Positions 23,674 to 34,399 of a DNA stretch of 64,000 bases are shown here, one piece after another. The DNA lies in assembly GCA_036924285.1 (NCBI GenBank), contig JAYKYS010000017.1, forward strand, positions 4,755,501-4,819,500, read 5' to 3'. The notes under the pieces are model-generated. The model saw only the letters and a program-made list of their open reading frames with translations, had not been told where the DNA came from and did not search any database. A program made the position numbers and the translations under genes. Every line of letters begins with the position of its first letter. Within the stretch, counting starts at the first letter, position 1. The DNA comes from Asterella californica. Its lineage: Eukaryota; Streptophyta; Marchantiopsida; Marchantiales; Aytoniaceae.

Positions 23674-24845
23674 GAACGTCTATTTCTACACATAGGCGTC
23701 GACCATGCAGTGTTATGCTAAACATGTGATTACGTCAATGTTTTTGATGCATACACTGTGTTCCATGCAAAAGATAACGAGACACATATTAGGATGCTTC
23801 ACATTTACATACTCCAATGTATCTTAGTGTACTACGTGAATAGTCAATACTGCCGTTTCATATAACGAGTAGTTTAGTTAAGTTGCACCAAGTAGGTAGA
23901 ATTTCTTGTCAAGGTTTTCATTTGTGTTGACAAGTATTTAGTAGTTGTAAATGATTTAGATGAGCTCTAAACTTTTATAATAGATGACTATGTGGTTACT
24001 AGAAGATAGAAACATAAATCTTTAGTTTTTCATTGGTGGATTATTTTTGATAAAAATTCTAAAAGTGCCCTTAGGCTTCAAACCTCACAGTTGCTACATA
24101 GATGATCTCGAAGGATTCAGCATAGCACTGGAAAGCTCTTCTCGTTGGCTTGTACACTAAATCAAAAATCTGTCAATTTGAGGTCAAGAGGACTGAGATA
24201 TGTCCAATTGAAGTTCGAGTAATCAATTTCTAAGTGTGCATATTCAAACAACCATAGAACGCACTGTAGATTTTATCTGAAGGAGACTGAAGTGGGGTTG
24301 GAAAGCTCTTGGACAGTTGATAATTATGGATTCAACAATCGTCTGATTTGAGTTCAGAGGAAGCAAGATACTATCGACTGAAGTTCGAGTGATCAATTTC
24401 TGAATGTGCACATACAAACAACCATAGATCGTGTTATGTGAGTGATCAGAAAGAGACTGAAATGGGGTTGGAAAGCTCCCGACGAGCTTATCACTGTGGA
24501 CTCAACAATCAACTGATTTGAGTTCAGAGTGAGCAAGATACTTTCGATTGAAGTTTGAAGAGTTGATTCATGAGTGTTCATCTTCAAGTAGTCATAGATA
24601 CCACTGTAGATTTTATCTGAAAATCAAGATAAGGTTGAAAAGATATGGTTGAGCTGGTGACGGTGGTGACGGTGGTCTTAATTTGCAGTTGATTTTGAAG
24701 AATCATGTACAAGACAACAACATTTCTCTCTTAAGTGACTCTCGTGCACAAGTAGTTGCAATTATACATCAGGTGTGATCATAGATTCGACCAGTAGTTT
24801 TATTAGATGTAGCACAAGTGGGATCTTGAGCACATCGTCCATGTT
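23674..24845. other. Inverted segment with no recognised gene
   Basis: Bounded on both sides by complementary parts of one copia LTR in opposite orientation. It holds no convincing coding sequence. The part from about 24085 to 24640 is a 170-bp tandem repeat; the rest is unassigned. Confidence 0.5.
24085..24640. repeat. 170-bp tandem repeat, about 3.3 units
   Basis: The anchor GGAAAGCTC recurs at 24130, 24300 and 24470, and AAGTTCGAGT or its variant AAGTTTGAAG at 24211, 24381 and 24551. Spacing is exactly 170 bp each time. Units share CAACCATAGA, GATTTTATCTGA and TGATTTGAGTTCAGAG but have diverged. The length is similar to many plant satellite monomers. Confidence 0.85.
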
Positions 24846-25013
24846 TGTTTAGAAAGATCGATATTTATAGGAAGACACTCCAATGAAAAAGAGCGAGTAG
24901 ACAAGGAAGTAAAATAGGAATGAGATAAGAGAGGCTTCGTCTCTCCATGTATATATAGTGGAGGTGAGTACAAGAGAAATCCTAATTATGGGTTAGCCCT
25001 CTAACTAATAAGG
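24846..25013 (-). repeat. Right part of a copia LTR, inverted
   Basis: On the minus strand it reads TTAGTTAGAGGGCTAA ... TATACATGGAGAGACG ... GATCTTTCTAAACA, matching the copia LTR from about its 80th base to its end. It begins where the 3' LTR at 23673 breaks off. Confidence 0.8.
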
Positions 25014-25028
25014 TTAGGTTTTGGTGTA

Positions 25029-26260
25029 CAAATTGTGAGTAAACGATAACACATTTAAGAATTATGGAATATTTCTTTGTTTTGTAGATGACTCTTGTCT
25101 TAATCATGTGTGAGTGTACTCTGTGAAGGTTATCAGCTGTGAGTAGAAGTTTCATGCTGATCTGAACCTCAGAGGTCAAGATATAGCCGGTTGAAACCTC
25201 TACGACGTGAAACTTACATGTTTCATGATAATTTTGCACTTAACTTGTAGCTTACAATCTTTTTACTCGAGAGGATCCAGACTTTGCCAAGGGGGACTTG
25301 TGAGTACAATCTATCACCCTAGAAAGTTCTACAGAGGATGTGTAAACCTCTATCATTTGCTAGAAACACTCTTACGCCCATCCCTAGATAATCCTAACCG
25401 TGACCACCTTACAGCTGATCACAACCATAAAGTTCCGCCCTTTTCCAAGAGCCGCTCTTGCCTTACGACAACGTTCTCCAGAATGTACACTGGAAGACAC
25501 TCTTGATGTAGTTATAGATGTTGTAAGATCCGCAACATCTCTCAAAACATGATAGATTGTGAGTCGTGCAAGTCTTGACTTTATCCTACATGTGTGTGAC
25601 ATGACTACCTTGCAATCATCAAATGGATGGTGTCAACCTGATCAAGATCTAACTTCCTCAACAACATAATAGTTGACGTTAATGTTTGTTGGTTTTCTTT
25701 AATTGCTGACATCGATAGTAGATACGCGTATCTTTGTATCAATTGTGCCACATGACGCAATGAGACTCAACAATTCAATCTCCATATTTTAGTTCTTCTA
25801 AACTCATGGTAGGTATTCATTAGAAGTCCCTCCAAATGCTGAAATAACCTCTTCATGTCATGAAACAATTGCATATCGCACCAACCGTCAAACTGAAATC
25901 ATCTAGCTCAATCATATCCACTGTACCTGAATATCATTCGGCATCCTTTGTGGTTCTCATAGACCATGTCCGTTTCCAACAAGAATGATATGGTGACACA
26001 ATGTGTAGTCTCAACCGAGATAACGTTTATATCTAGATCGTTTATCGATGAAACTATCAATAATAGCTAGTATCTCACACCACTACGTGAAAATCCATTG
26101 TGTATTTGAGAGAAATCTCCTTAGAAACATGTCGTGATGACAAAACTTGTGCCAACCGTGAACAACTGCTCTAACCAAAGCATTGAAAAACTTATCACCA
26201 CATGTTATTACAATTTGTCTTAACTTGCTCGTACTAAATTAACCTATACCCTATTAGGAT
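25029..26260 (-). other. Possible gag of the PHD-type gypsy element
   Basis: Reading the minus strand from about 26100 to 25400 gives scattered fragments resembling a gag capsid region (a LRHVAQ block, a QVDTIHLMIA block and a basic Arg/Lys stretch) in changing frames. The position fits an upstream continuation of the 1-9507 element once copia is removed: CAAAT is present at both 9503-9507 and 25029-25033. I cannot prove homology by eye. Confidence 0.3.
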
Positions 26261-28909
26261 GGGTACACATGGCCTATACCTACCATCATCACATGAACTC
26301 TCACAGTCTGTTGGTTTGCAAGTCCAAGCTCTCCGTGAGAAAAACAAAAGTAGTCTTATTGGTATGCAATTCCAGCTCTGGTATCGATAACACGTTAAGA
26401 AAAGTCAAAAAAATAAGTCAACAAGACATCAATGCAAACACAAACAAACTTGGCATGCAAATAGGAAGCAAAACATGGAGAGTCCAGCCATAAAAGTCCA
26501 AACAAGAACCCTTCACACAAAACATACATCAAAGGAGAAATCCAACATTACCTCACTTGAATTGACTTTATCTCCATTTGATAATCATATGCATAATATA
26601 TAATAATCAATAATTACAAATAGTATATAAAATCACTAACTAGATGTAGTATTAGTGAATAGCTTCCACATACATCCACCACGATGTATATCATACACAT
26701 ACCACCAAACATCCTCCAACATATATCGTACATCCATCAAACGTGCAAAATATGCTACTTCGATGCTATCTCTCCTTACTAGAATAATGATCACTACACT
26801 AATCCTCTTTGAATGTCCAATACATGCTTGTGAATCCTCTAGGAAGTGTGTTAATACTTACACGTTGCTCTATAATCCGCTTTCACGTCTTCAAAGCCTC
26901 GAAGTCTCAAAGTACCTCCTAAATTGTGCTCCACATCACGACACCGCCGCACATACTCCACCATGCTAGGCTACACTTTGCTGTGATGAGAGAGAGAAAT
27001 GTAGGAAAACATACCAAGAAACCTCGCTTGTACAAGAAACGACACTCGTTGAACTTTTACGACATTAAACAACTCGTTGTGAACTCAAATCTCAACCAAA
27101 TCAAATAATTTTGGATACTTTTGAACCATCTTATCAGCATGCTTCTAGTGCACTCTTCGTAGACAAAATTTATCAACAACTGAAAATATGATGTCCTCCA
27201 ACGTAAATCAGCAAACCCATTATGACAAAATTTTGACTATCATAGCAAATTTTGGCAGTGCTTCCACACCACTTCACCTCCAAGCAGCCCAAGAACTTGT
27301 ACAAGAACTAGCGATCTGATAGTGATCAATCAGAATTATATGTGCACATGCACACCCATAAATCAAACATACCATGTATTTATGTACTCTAGAGATACTA
27401 CAAGTAGAACTTAATGTGATAACCACGTAAGTGAAATATTGTTCTTTTTCAAATTTTTAATTCAAACGTTTAATTAATTTATATGAATAGATTAAGTATT
27501 CTATAAATTAATATTTAGTGAGCTTTTTAAGGATATCCGTCTATTCTCAAGAACTGATATTAGCCTCCAAAAGAAATATTCTTGTGTATGATGTATTAAA
27601 GTTTCAGTAAACTTATTATTAAGAGAAGTAGCTTATAAAGGGACCACAGTCTGAGGATACGGTCGACAGAAGTGATACCTACACAAGTTATAGAAGAAGA
27701 TGTATATTCGGACGGAAATCCAACGGACAACGAGTGACTATCTCTAGCTAGATAAAAAGTAATTATGTCGGGTGGTATCATTACTTTTTCACGGCAAGTG
27801 GACCAGCAGGCAAGGCATAGTACAACTCATGAAGAGGGATCCATCCGAGAACCACTTAGGCAGTAGGTGAGCGGACGTCCACACGGTCATTCAAGAACTT
27901 CAAACCTGTAGGACTGGAAGGACCCACTCTTGATCTGGCTTGTCTACATTCCTGCTGGTTGTGCGAGGGAGTTCAAGTGACAAAAAGAGAGTGGGAGCAC
28001 TAAAACTCAGTTCCTTTGAGGAAACGCGAAGTCATCCGAAGAGATCCTTTCTTTGTTTTAGTCAAGAGAATTACATGCAAGACGTGATATCGTAGGAGGA
28101 GGCATTAGAACTTGACATCATAGAGGAGATACGCATCTCCAGAAATTTCAGATCTCAAATTTCAGATCTCCCGCTTACACCTCTGGTTTGACGAAGAGAA
28201 GAGGATTCGTAGCAAAAGGAAGGAAGTGTCAAGAGGAGCAGTGGCGATTCGACTGAACCGTCTTTATAGTACGGGATGTCATACAGATATCCTTCACAAG
28301 AGCACTTCAAACTTGAGCGAGGGAATACACCAGTGAGCTGCTGGATTTCTTCATGATAGTGGGAGGCTATTTCCCATGAGGAGGAAGGAGTATTTATCAG
28401 GGACATAGAATACACTAAAACGTCCGGACGATAACCTAACTGAGGATACCCTCCTAGATGAACTCTAAGTGAATCGGTGCATCGGATACTTATCTAGGAA
28501 AAACTTTCACAAGAGCTTTCATCTTTAAAATGAAGGTACTGCTCGAGAAGATAATGTATAGGCCGAACTGAGATATTTTCAGAGTTAAGGTTGGGAGAGA
28601 ACCGCTGAAATTTCTGTTGTTTCAGAATTAAAGAGTAAAATGTAGTGCTCCAGTGCTAGCGAAGGGTAGAATTAAGTGGATAGCTATACATTGGGTTGCA
28701 CTTGATTCTCAGACCTAAGGAAATAACGTTAAGCATATTCAGACTGAGAAAGATCATGGGAGAAGCTTTATCGAGATCTGTACACTAGGATTCCGGAAAG
28801 AATACATAAACGTACCTTCGTAGAAGAAGTCCTTACAGAGAAGGGAGAAGTTGTAAACAAGTAGATTTTCAATTAAAACCTACGGCCTACCAGAGGACTG
28901 CTCTCACGA
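26261..28909. other. No recognisable gene
   Basis: AT-rich sequence with only short, unconvincing open stretches. No zinc knuckle, protease, reverse transcriptase or integrase motif is seen on either strand. The right part (about 27500-28909) may be the body of an LTR whose end is described in the next entry. Confidence 0.4.
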
Positions 28910-29025
28910 ACTGAAGCGATTGTATTTGAGTTCAGAATAGCAGCAATCTGTATTCCTTTTGGTCATTCTCACGATCAGTCACAGATAAGATGTCAGTCCT
29001 CCCCAGGAAAAACTCTCTCTATGAT
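28910..29025 (+). repeat. LTR end related to the 36.1-kb gypsy LTR
   Basis: The stretch running from GATTGTATTTGAGTTCAGAA through GGTCATTCTCACGATCA to AAAACTCTCTCTATGATAA parallels the last 115 bp of the minus-strand LTR ending at 36093. No primer site or gag follows, so this is a solo or truncated relative. Confidence 0.55.
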
Positions 29026-29402
29026 AAGTGAAGATGTTGTCCTGTCCCTCAGCCTGTTGTTGAATTCAGTCATTTTTGGTTTTGTGTGAAGGTATAAAGG
29101 TTGGGTCTTCCATCTTTGCCCTGTGTGTATAGGTGTGTGGGCTGACCTTAGTGTGACAGCAGTCTAGGAGAAAGTTATGCTTTACTGCTAGCTGGTGGCT
29201 GAGAACCACCCCTTAGAAGATAGACGCATGAGGTATCTTATGCTATGCGAGGACTGAGAGAGAAGAGACAATATCTCTTCTGGAGAAATCTCCTCTTGAT
29301 CTTTGTACAGATATACCAAGAAAGCCGTTAGCTTCCCTAGGTGTTGGACAAGCTTTTGGGTGTACTCATATACATCTAAACGCTAATCTATCTTCTTCCC
29401 AT

Positions 29403-29648
29403 CTAAGATGCTCTCGCAAAACATGACCTCTCAACCTTCCATGTAGAAGCAAACTCTCCAAATTTATGACCAACCATTTCTTCAGTAATCTTTAAACCAA
29501 CAAAAACTTTTTCATTATAAGTTTGTGCATAGCAACCAACAAATTGAGGGCAAATACAATATCTACGTGACCAAATTCTCCACCTGATTTTTTTTTGCTT
29601 GAACAAGCAAGTATTCACAAAAAGACCTTTCCATATAGAGCGTGTCAT
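29403..29648 (-). pseudogene. rps19: Mitochondrial-type ribosomal protein S19, nuclear copy
   Basis: An 81-codon open frame starts MTRSIWKG and contains KIRWRIWSRR, CPQFVGCYAQ, YNEKVFVGLKITEEMVGHKF and GEFAST, the full conserved body of plant mitochondrial S19, a small-subunit ribosomal protein. It lies three bases after the stop of an rpl2 tail (29652-29654), the usual plant mitochondrial gene order. The surroundings are nuclear retroelement debris, so this is most likely a nuclear insertion of mitochondrial DNA. Changes such as Pro to Leu in WKGLF and Arg to Trp in STWK fit C-to-T decay, and the C-terminus after Trp-Lys is unlike S19. A functional transferred gene would need a mitochondrial targeting sequence; none is seen. 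Confidence 0.85.
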
Positions 29649-29651
29649 AAA

Positions 29652-29740
29652 CTAATTTCTGTGTTTTCTTACTGCTGTTTTAAATCCACCTTTGGTAGGT
29701 TTGCCCCAAGGTGATACCGAAGGTCTACCTCCTTCTTCTC
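29652..29740 (-). pseudogene. rpl2: Mitochondrial-type ribosomal protein L2, C-terminal end
   Basis: The minus strand reads GGRPSVSPWGKPTKGGFKT then AVRKHRN and a stop, the conserved end of bacterial/mitochondrial L2 (large-subunit ribosomal protein). Upstream of about 29740 similarity breaks down after one or more indels. The stop is followed directly by the rps19 start, preserving the organelle operon junction. Confidence 0.85.
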
Positions 29741-29749
29741 TTCATGATG

Positions 29750-30778
29750 AAAGAGGGTGATGAAGACTTTGCTGAACGTCTGACGTTCAACATCCACCAT
29801 CAACTTGCATTGCCATCCGTTCTTCGTATGTCTACCATCTGAGAAGATCTCATTCTTGAGATATCTTTGTCTAACACTAACACCTGAGCTAGGATGATTT
29901 CTCCTTCCTCATCTGTCAGTCTCTGAAGGGCACGCCTTTACATAACCACTGTCTACAACTCTAGATGTCCACGTACGATGAAACGTGTAGATAGTGAGCA
30001 TCCCAACATCATGTGCTTGTACATTTCGTCGAGAAGTGTACTATCACAATATCCCCACTCCTACCTGAAGAATCTAGGTCCAGCCTAGTAAACATGCTAT
30101 CCAACACCTTAAGCTCAATTATCTGGGAGCCTAAGCATACGAGTGTACATGAATGGCATGGTACAGAAATGCACCAGCACTGATTTCCAACCAAATATGT
30201 AATGTGAGCAGGTACTAACATGAATATATGCGTCTCCACTGAAGTCTAGACGTCGATGTGGACGTCTGAGCATCCGTTGTGAAGAAAAGACATGGATGTC
30301 CGATCCGCGTCTGACGCCTAGTCGAATGCTAGATGATTTATGTGTCTATACCTACACAAACAACAAATCACATAAATAGTCGAATGCTAGATGATTTATG
30401 TGCCTATATCTGCACAAACAACAAACCATGCAAATAGTTCCTAATCCCCTTCTATCACTCACCTGGGCTAAATAAGTCCACGTTATGAGTTTTTCTCTCG
30501 AGGTGTTGCAACTGAGAACTGGATTTTGGTTTTAAAGACGAGGATTCCTCTTTTTGCTTTTAACAAAGAATGATTTAAAAGAAGGAGAGGGGAAGGCTGC
30601 AGATCCCCCAATCAAGAACTGGAGGAGAGAGTACAGTCCTATACATGTATACAACATCTTCCACTCAGATAGGACCCTCTTGTCCCACTAAAGCTCACTT
30701 AACGTTATATGTAACGGATAAGCCAGACTTGGAAATTTATGAGACTTTCAAGCTATATAGAGTAAGTTAAGTGAGCCT
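29750..30778. other. No recognisable gene; contains a 58-bp duplication
   Basis: Short open stretches only. The single noted structure is the tandem duplication at 30321-30436. Confidence 0.4.
30321..30436. repeat. 58-bp tandem duplication
   Basis: GTCGAATGCTAGATGATTTA starts at 30321 and again at 30379. The two 58-bp units differ at only a few positions. Confidence 0.85.
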
Positions 30779-32110
30779 AAGCTCAATTTCTCTTGCAAGG
30801 ACCTTCTCTCTAATGAAATGACCTCAATTTGCTTCGTCTTAGCATGAAAAACATTATTACTAGTTACCTTCATGTTGCTAATATTGTCACTAAATACAAC
30901 AAATGGATCTATACTCTCCACACCAATATCAAATTGCACACATTGGAGTCAAATCGATTCAAATTTAGTGTTTGTTGCTCCTTGATACTCTGCTTATGTG
31001 GATGACAAAGCAACATTAGGTTACTTCTTAAGAGCCTAACTTATAATAGCACTTCCGGGTCCAACAAATATAATATGATGTGGATCTCATATTGACACTC
31101 CTTGCCCAATCAGCATCAGTGTAACCATGTAACAATAATGATTCACCGTACTGATAGTGAAGTTCATATTGCATCGAGAACTTCCTTAGTTGAGGATTCG
31201 TTTGATAATCTCCAAATGTGGTCTTTGTGGTGACTGCATGAATTGATTGATCAGACCAACGACATAGCTCAAGTCTGGTATGGTGATAGTCAAATAGATG
31301 AGACTCGCAACCATTTGCCTATACATGCAGAGATCATCAAGCAACTCACCATCCTCTACTCCTAGCTTTATCCCTTACTCTACTAGTGTAGCAATGGGTT
31401 TACAGTCAAATATACCAAATCTCTCAAGTATAATGAGAGCATATTGTTGTTGTACAAGCCAAACATCATTTCCATCTCTCATGAACTCCATAGTAAGAAA
31501 ATACTTTAGCTCTCTTAGGTCCATCATCTCAAACTTAGACTTCAAGTTACCATTGATTTGAGAAATCAACTCTTCGTAGTTATCAATAGTGATCAAATCA
31601 TCAACATAGATAGTAATCGTCATAATCTATCTAGTGTCTCACTGAATACAAGATAGAGTCTAAACTACAGAGACGAAACTAAGAGAATGCAAGTAAGAAT
31701 TGATTTTTGCATATCATGCTCTTGGTGCTTGCTTCATATCATAGAGGACCTTTCGCAACTTATACAAATGGGAAGGAAACTCTAGATCCTCATAACCTAG
31801 AGGTTGTTGCATGTAGAATCTTCCTTGAGATTGTTATTGAAGAAGGTGTTCTTGAAGTCCATCTGGTGTATCTTCTTATCTTTCTGAGTAGCAATTGTTA
31901 CTACGGTTTGAATAGTCACAATCTTTGCAAATGGAGCAAAAGTCACCAAAAAATCCACTTCATGTTGTTGTGTGTAGCCGTTGACTACCAATCTGACCTC
32001 GTACCAACACATGGTGTCATCCGAGTTGTGCTTAATCTTGAAGACTCACCTGCAAGCATTCACCTTCTTATCATTAGGTAAGTGCATCAACTCCTAAGTC
32101 TGTTGGTGGT
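30779..32110 (-). pseudogene. Copia reverse transcriptase and RNase H (copy 2)
   Basis: Open stretches include YEVRLVVNGYTQQHEVDF and HQMDFKNTFFNNNL (32012-31797), then TIYVDDLITIDNYEEL (31615-31570), which keeps the catalytic Tyr-Val-Asp-Asp, then LKYFLTMEFMRDGNDV and QQYALIILERF (to 31375), and RNase H pieces ending near 30779. This copy is better preserved at the active site than the 9.5-23.7-kb copy but is still interrupted by stops and shifts. Confidence 0.8.
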
Positions 32111-33105
32111 GTAGTGTAGCAAGTTCAGCTTCCATAGCTTTCACCCATTGGGTTTTAGGTATCGTCTCCTCAAGCCAACTTGCAATTGGTTCTTTTGCTT
32201 GAAGAACATTGACCATATATACATGATGTGTAGTAAGACAACCCTCATGCATGCACCTCCTAGATGCTTTGATTGTTAGGATCTATGAGAGATAATTGAT
32301 GCACTAGTCAACTCCCCTTGCAACTGATTTGAATAGACGCCAAGGTATGAGACAAAATACCAAAGAGTGTGGAAGATCCACATAGATGAACAAGTCAAAC
32401 ATACGTTATAATAGCACAAGCTCGTCTTATGTTGAAACTACACTAGTCTCATTAGACTATACTTGGACTCTAGCATTAGCAACAGCTCTACGTACAACTA
32501 CTTCTGATATAATATCAATGAACTCTTCATATCCTCCACTCAATGTACTATTCTGAGGTACTACAGTGGACTAGCTCCTCGATCTTGCAGTAGGTACAGA
32601 CATGGACACGACAAGTGTAGGACCAAACCGAGATTGTAGCTCATAAAAAATAACATCTCTACTTACATAGAACCGAAGGATTGTAACGTGCATATCGCCT
32701 TTCAACCTCTAGAAGTTCATGTGTAATTCACTTGTGCAAGATGTCAATATTAGACACTATTGGACCACTATGCTCATAGATGACATCCTATAACTTAGGC
32801 ACAAAAATATCTAGTTTGAACAACCTACCACTCTTACTACCTCGAGCTATAACAATGTTACTGGAATCTTCAATAAAACATCCATATTTATTGAAACGCA
32901 CTTGCAGATCTTGCACTACCAACTATCTTATAGATAGTAGGTTTTTAGCCAGTGTAGGTATATGCAAAAAAATCTTTGTACCAATAAACGTTGAAGAAGT
33001 AATGTCTATAAGAATATTATCCTTGTGTTGGATCTCATACTTGATGTCATCGTCATTCATCATAAACTAAAGAGTCTCCACAGGCTCGAGTGAATTGAAT
33101 CACTC

Positions 33106-33327
33106 TCAATGAGATGTCATGTGACTAGTGGTACCGGAGTCAATCATCCAATCAAATTGTGGTTTAAAAGCCGCATAATTCTTATGTGTAGCTCGCGAGT
33201 AGACTTGCTCAGTTTCTCCATAACCTTGCTGGTTGTTGTCATACTGTTGTTGATAGTCTTGTCTCTTGTAGCACTGATTCATATTGTGATTTTGCTTCTT
33301 ACATAGTTGCATGAACCAAGTGCACAT
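33106..33327 (-). pseudogene. Copia zinc knuckle and protease site (copy 2)
   Basis: An open stretch has KKQNHNMNQCYKRQ, the second half of a zinc knuckle whose first Cys-x2-Cys lies in LCKKQ with the first Cys lost, followed by FDWMIDSGTTSHMTSH. Asp-Ser-Gly is the catalytic triad of copia proteases and is intact here. The gag before it (to ATG 34050) is broken; a TAG follows two codons after that start. Confidence 0.75.
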
Positions 33328-34121
33328 CTTTGATTGTCAGAAGAATCAACTTGTTGCTAGTTTTTCTTATTCTGGTTCTGATTATGATGTTGTTTATGAC
33401 CTCGTCCACATCCAACATCTTTTCCATGACCCTTACCTTGAGATCCTCCAGAACGTACATAATAGATAAATTATAACTGACCTATTGAAGTAAACTCACC
33501 AGCATGTGCACCCTCCTCGCAGCATGAGAACTAGCTCATTGAACTGCAGAAGACGTTCTATGGTCAGAATTGAGATAATAAACTATTTATATTATGCTGA
33601 CAATCCTTGCAATGTGACCCTGATCAAAATAGTGAGATCATTTTCAACTTTGACACACGACAAATGATCAACGAGCTGTTTCATGTGGTTCACATTGTCA
33701 TTGATGCACATTGATCTCTTCTTTGTGGTGTTGAATTGCTGCAACAATTGCACCTTCTGCGTCGCTGTTCTTGATGAAATAGACGCACGAGGGCATCCTA
33801 AGTTTTCTTGGGCATATCACAGTCCTAGATGCGATGCTGAAATTGTTAGTGAGTTGAATCAATTGATACAATCACTTCTTCCACTCCTAGAATTTTGCAG
33901 TGGAAATGGGTACATCAAATGCTTTTTCCTCCTCAATGATAAGATCTCATAGATCTGTCTTTGTGAGAAAGTCATCATCTAGAACTTTCATTCTTGGTAG
34001 TTGTTCTTGTCAAGCTTCTCTCCAGTGATCAAAGACACGCACTAATTCATAGCTGCAATCAAGAAATTGCAATGTTTTATACGTGAGAAACCTCACAAGA
34101 ACTCCATGAAACTTGTATGTC

Positions 34122-34172
34122 TACCTTTTCATGACTTGTGATCAAGAGTTGGTCACAAGTCATGAAAAGGTA
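34122..34172. repeat. Perfect 20-bp inverted repeat with 11-nt loop
   Basis: TACCTTTTCATGACTTGTGA at 34122-34141 is exactly complementary to 34153-34172. It lies in the gag leader of copia copy 2. The equivalent leader of the other copy (about 10205-10260) does not have a perfect hairpin. Confidence 0.9.
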
Positions 34173-34399
34173 ACTTGGAGCACTCCTCCTATAGCGAGAA
34201 TGAAGAAAAATGATGCACAAACTATAGGTGTACAAAACATGACAAAAATATACCAAGAAAGGTCGAAACTGGACCAAATGAGGTCAAAAATTGAACGCAT
34301 AGTACTTCATAATTTTGTATTTTTTTCTGCCCTAGTCGAGCTAGTATTTTTTTTAGACTCAAGTCCTAAAACTTTCATTTTGTAGTAGTAGCTTTTTAT

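Larger units (their letters stand above)
30779..34385 (-). mobile_element. Second copia copy, truncated at both ends, integrase core deleted
   Basis: On the minus strand this carries the copia leader and gag start (34385-33330), zinc knuckle and protease (33327-33106), pre-integrase linker (to about 32703), integrase C-terminal tail (about 32700-32480), reverse transcriptase (about 32090-31370) and RNase H up to 30779. It has no LTR on either side. The left end stops before the last RNase H residues and the right end lacks LTR and primer site. The integrase catalytic core (about 500 bp in the sister copy) is missing between about 32700 and 32710. Confidence 0.85.

Noticed and set aside
24085..24640. 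CRISPR-like spaced repeats
   Set aside because: Repeats are contiguous 170-bp units with divergence throughout, not short identical repeats with unique spacers, and the genome is eukaryotic.
25207..25506. A 99-codon plus-strand open frame
   Set aside because: No motif, no conserved counterpart, and a competing minus-strand gag-like reading. Likely chance.
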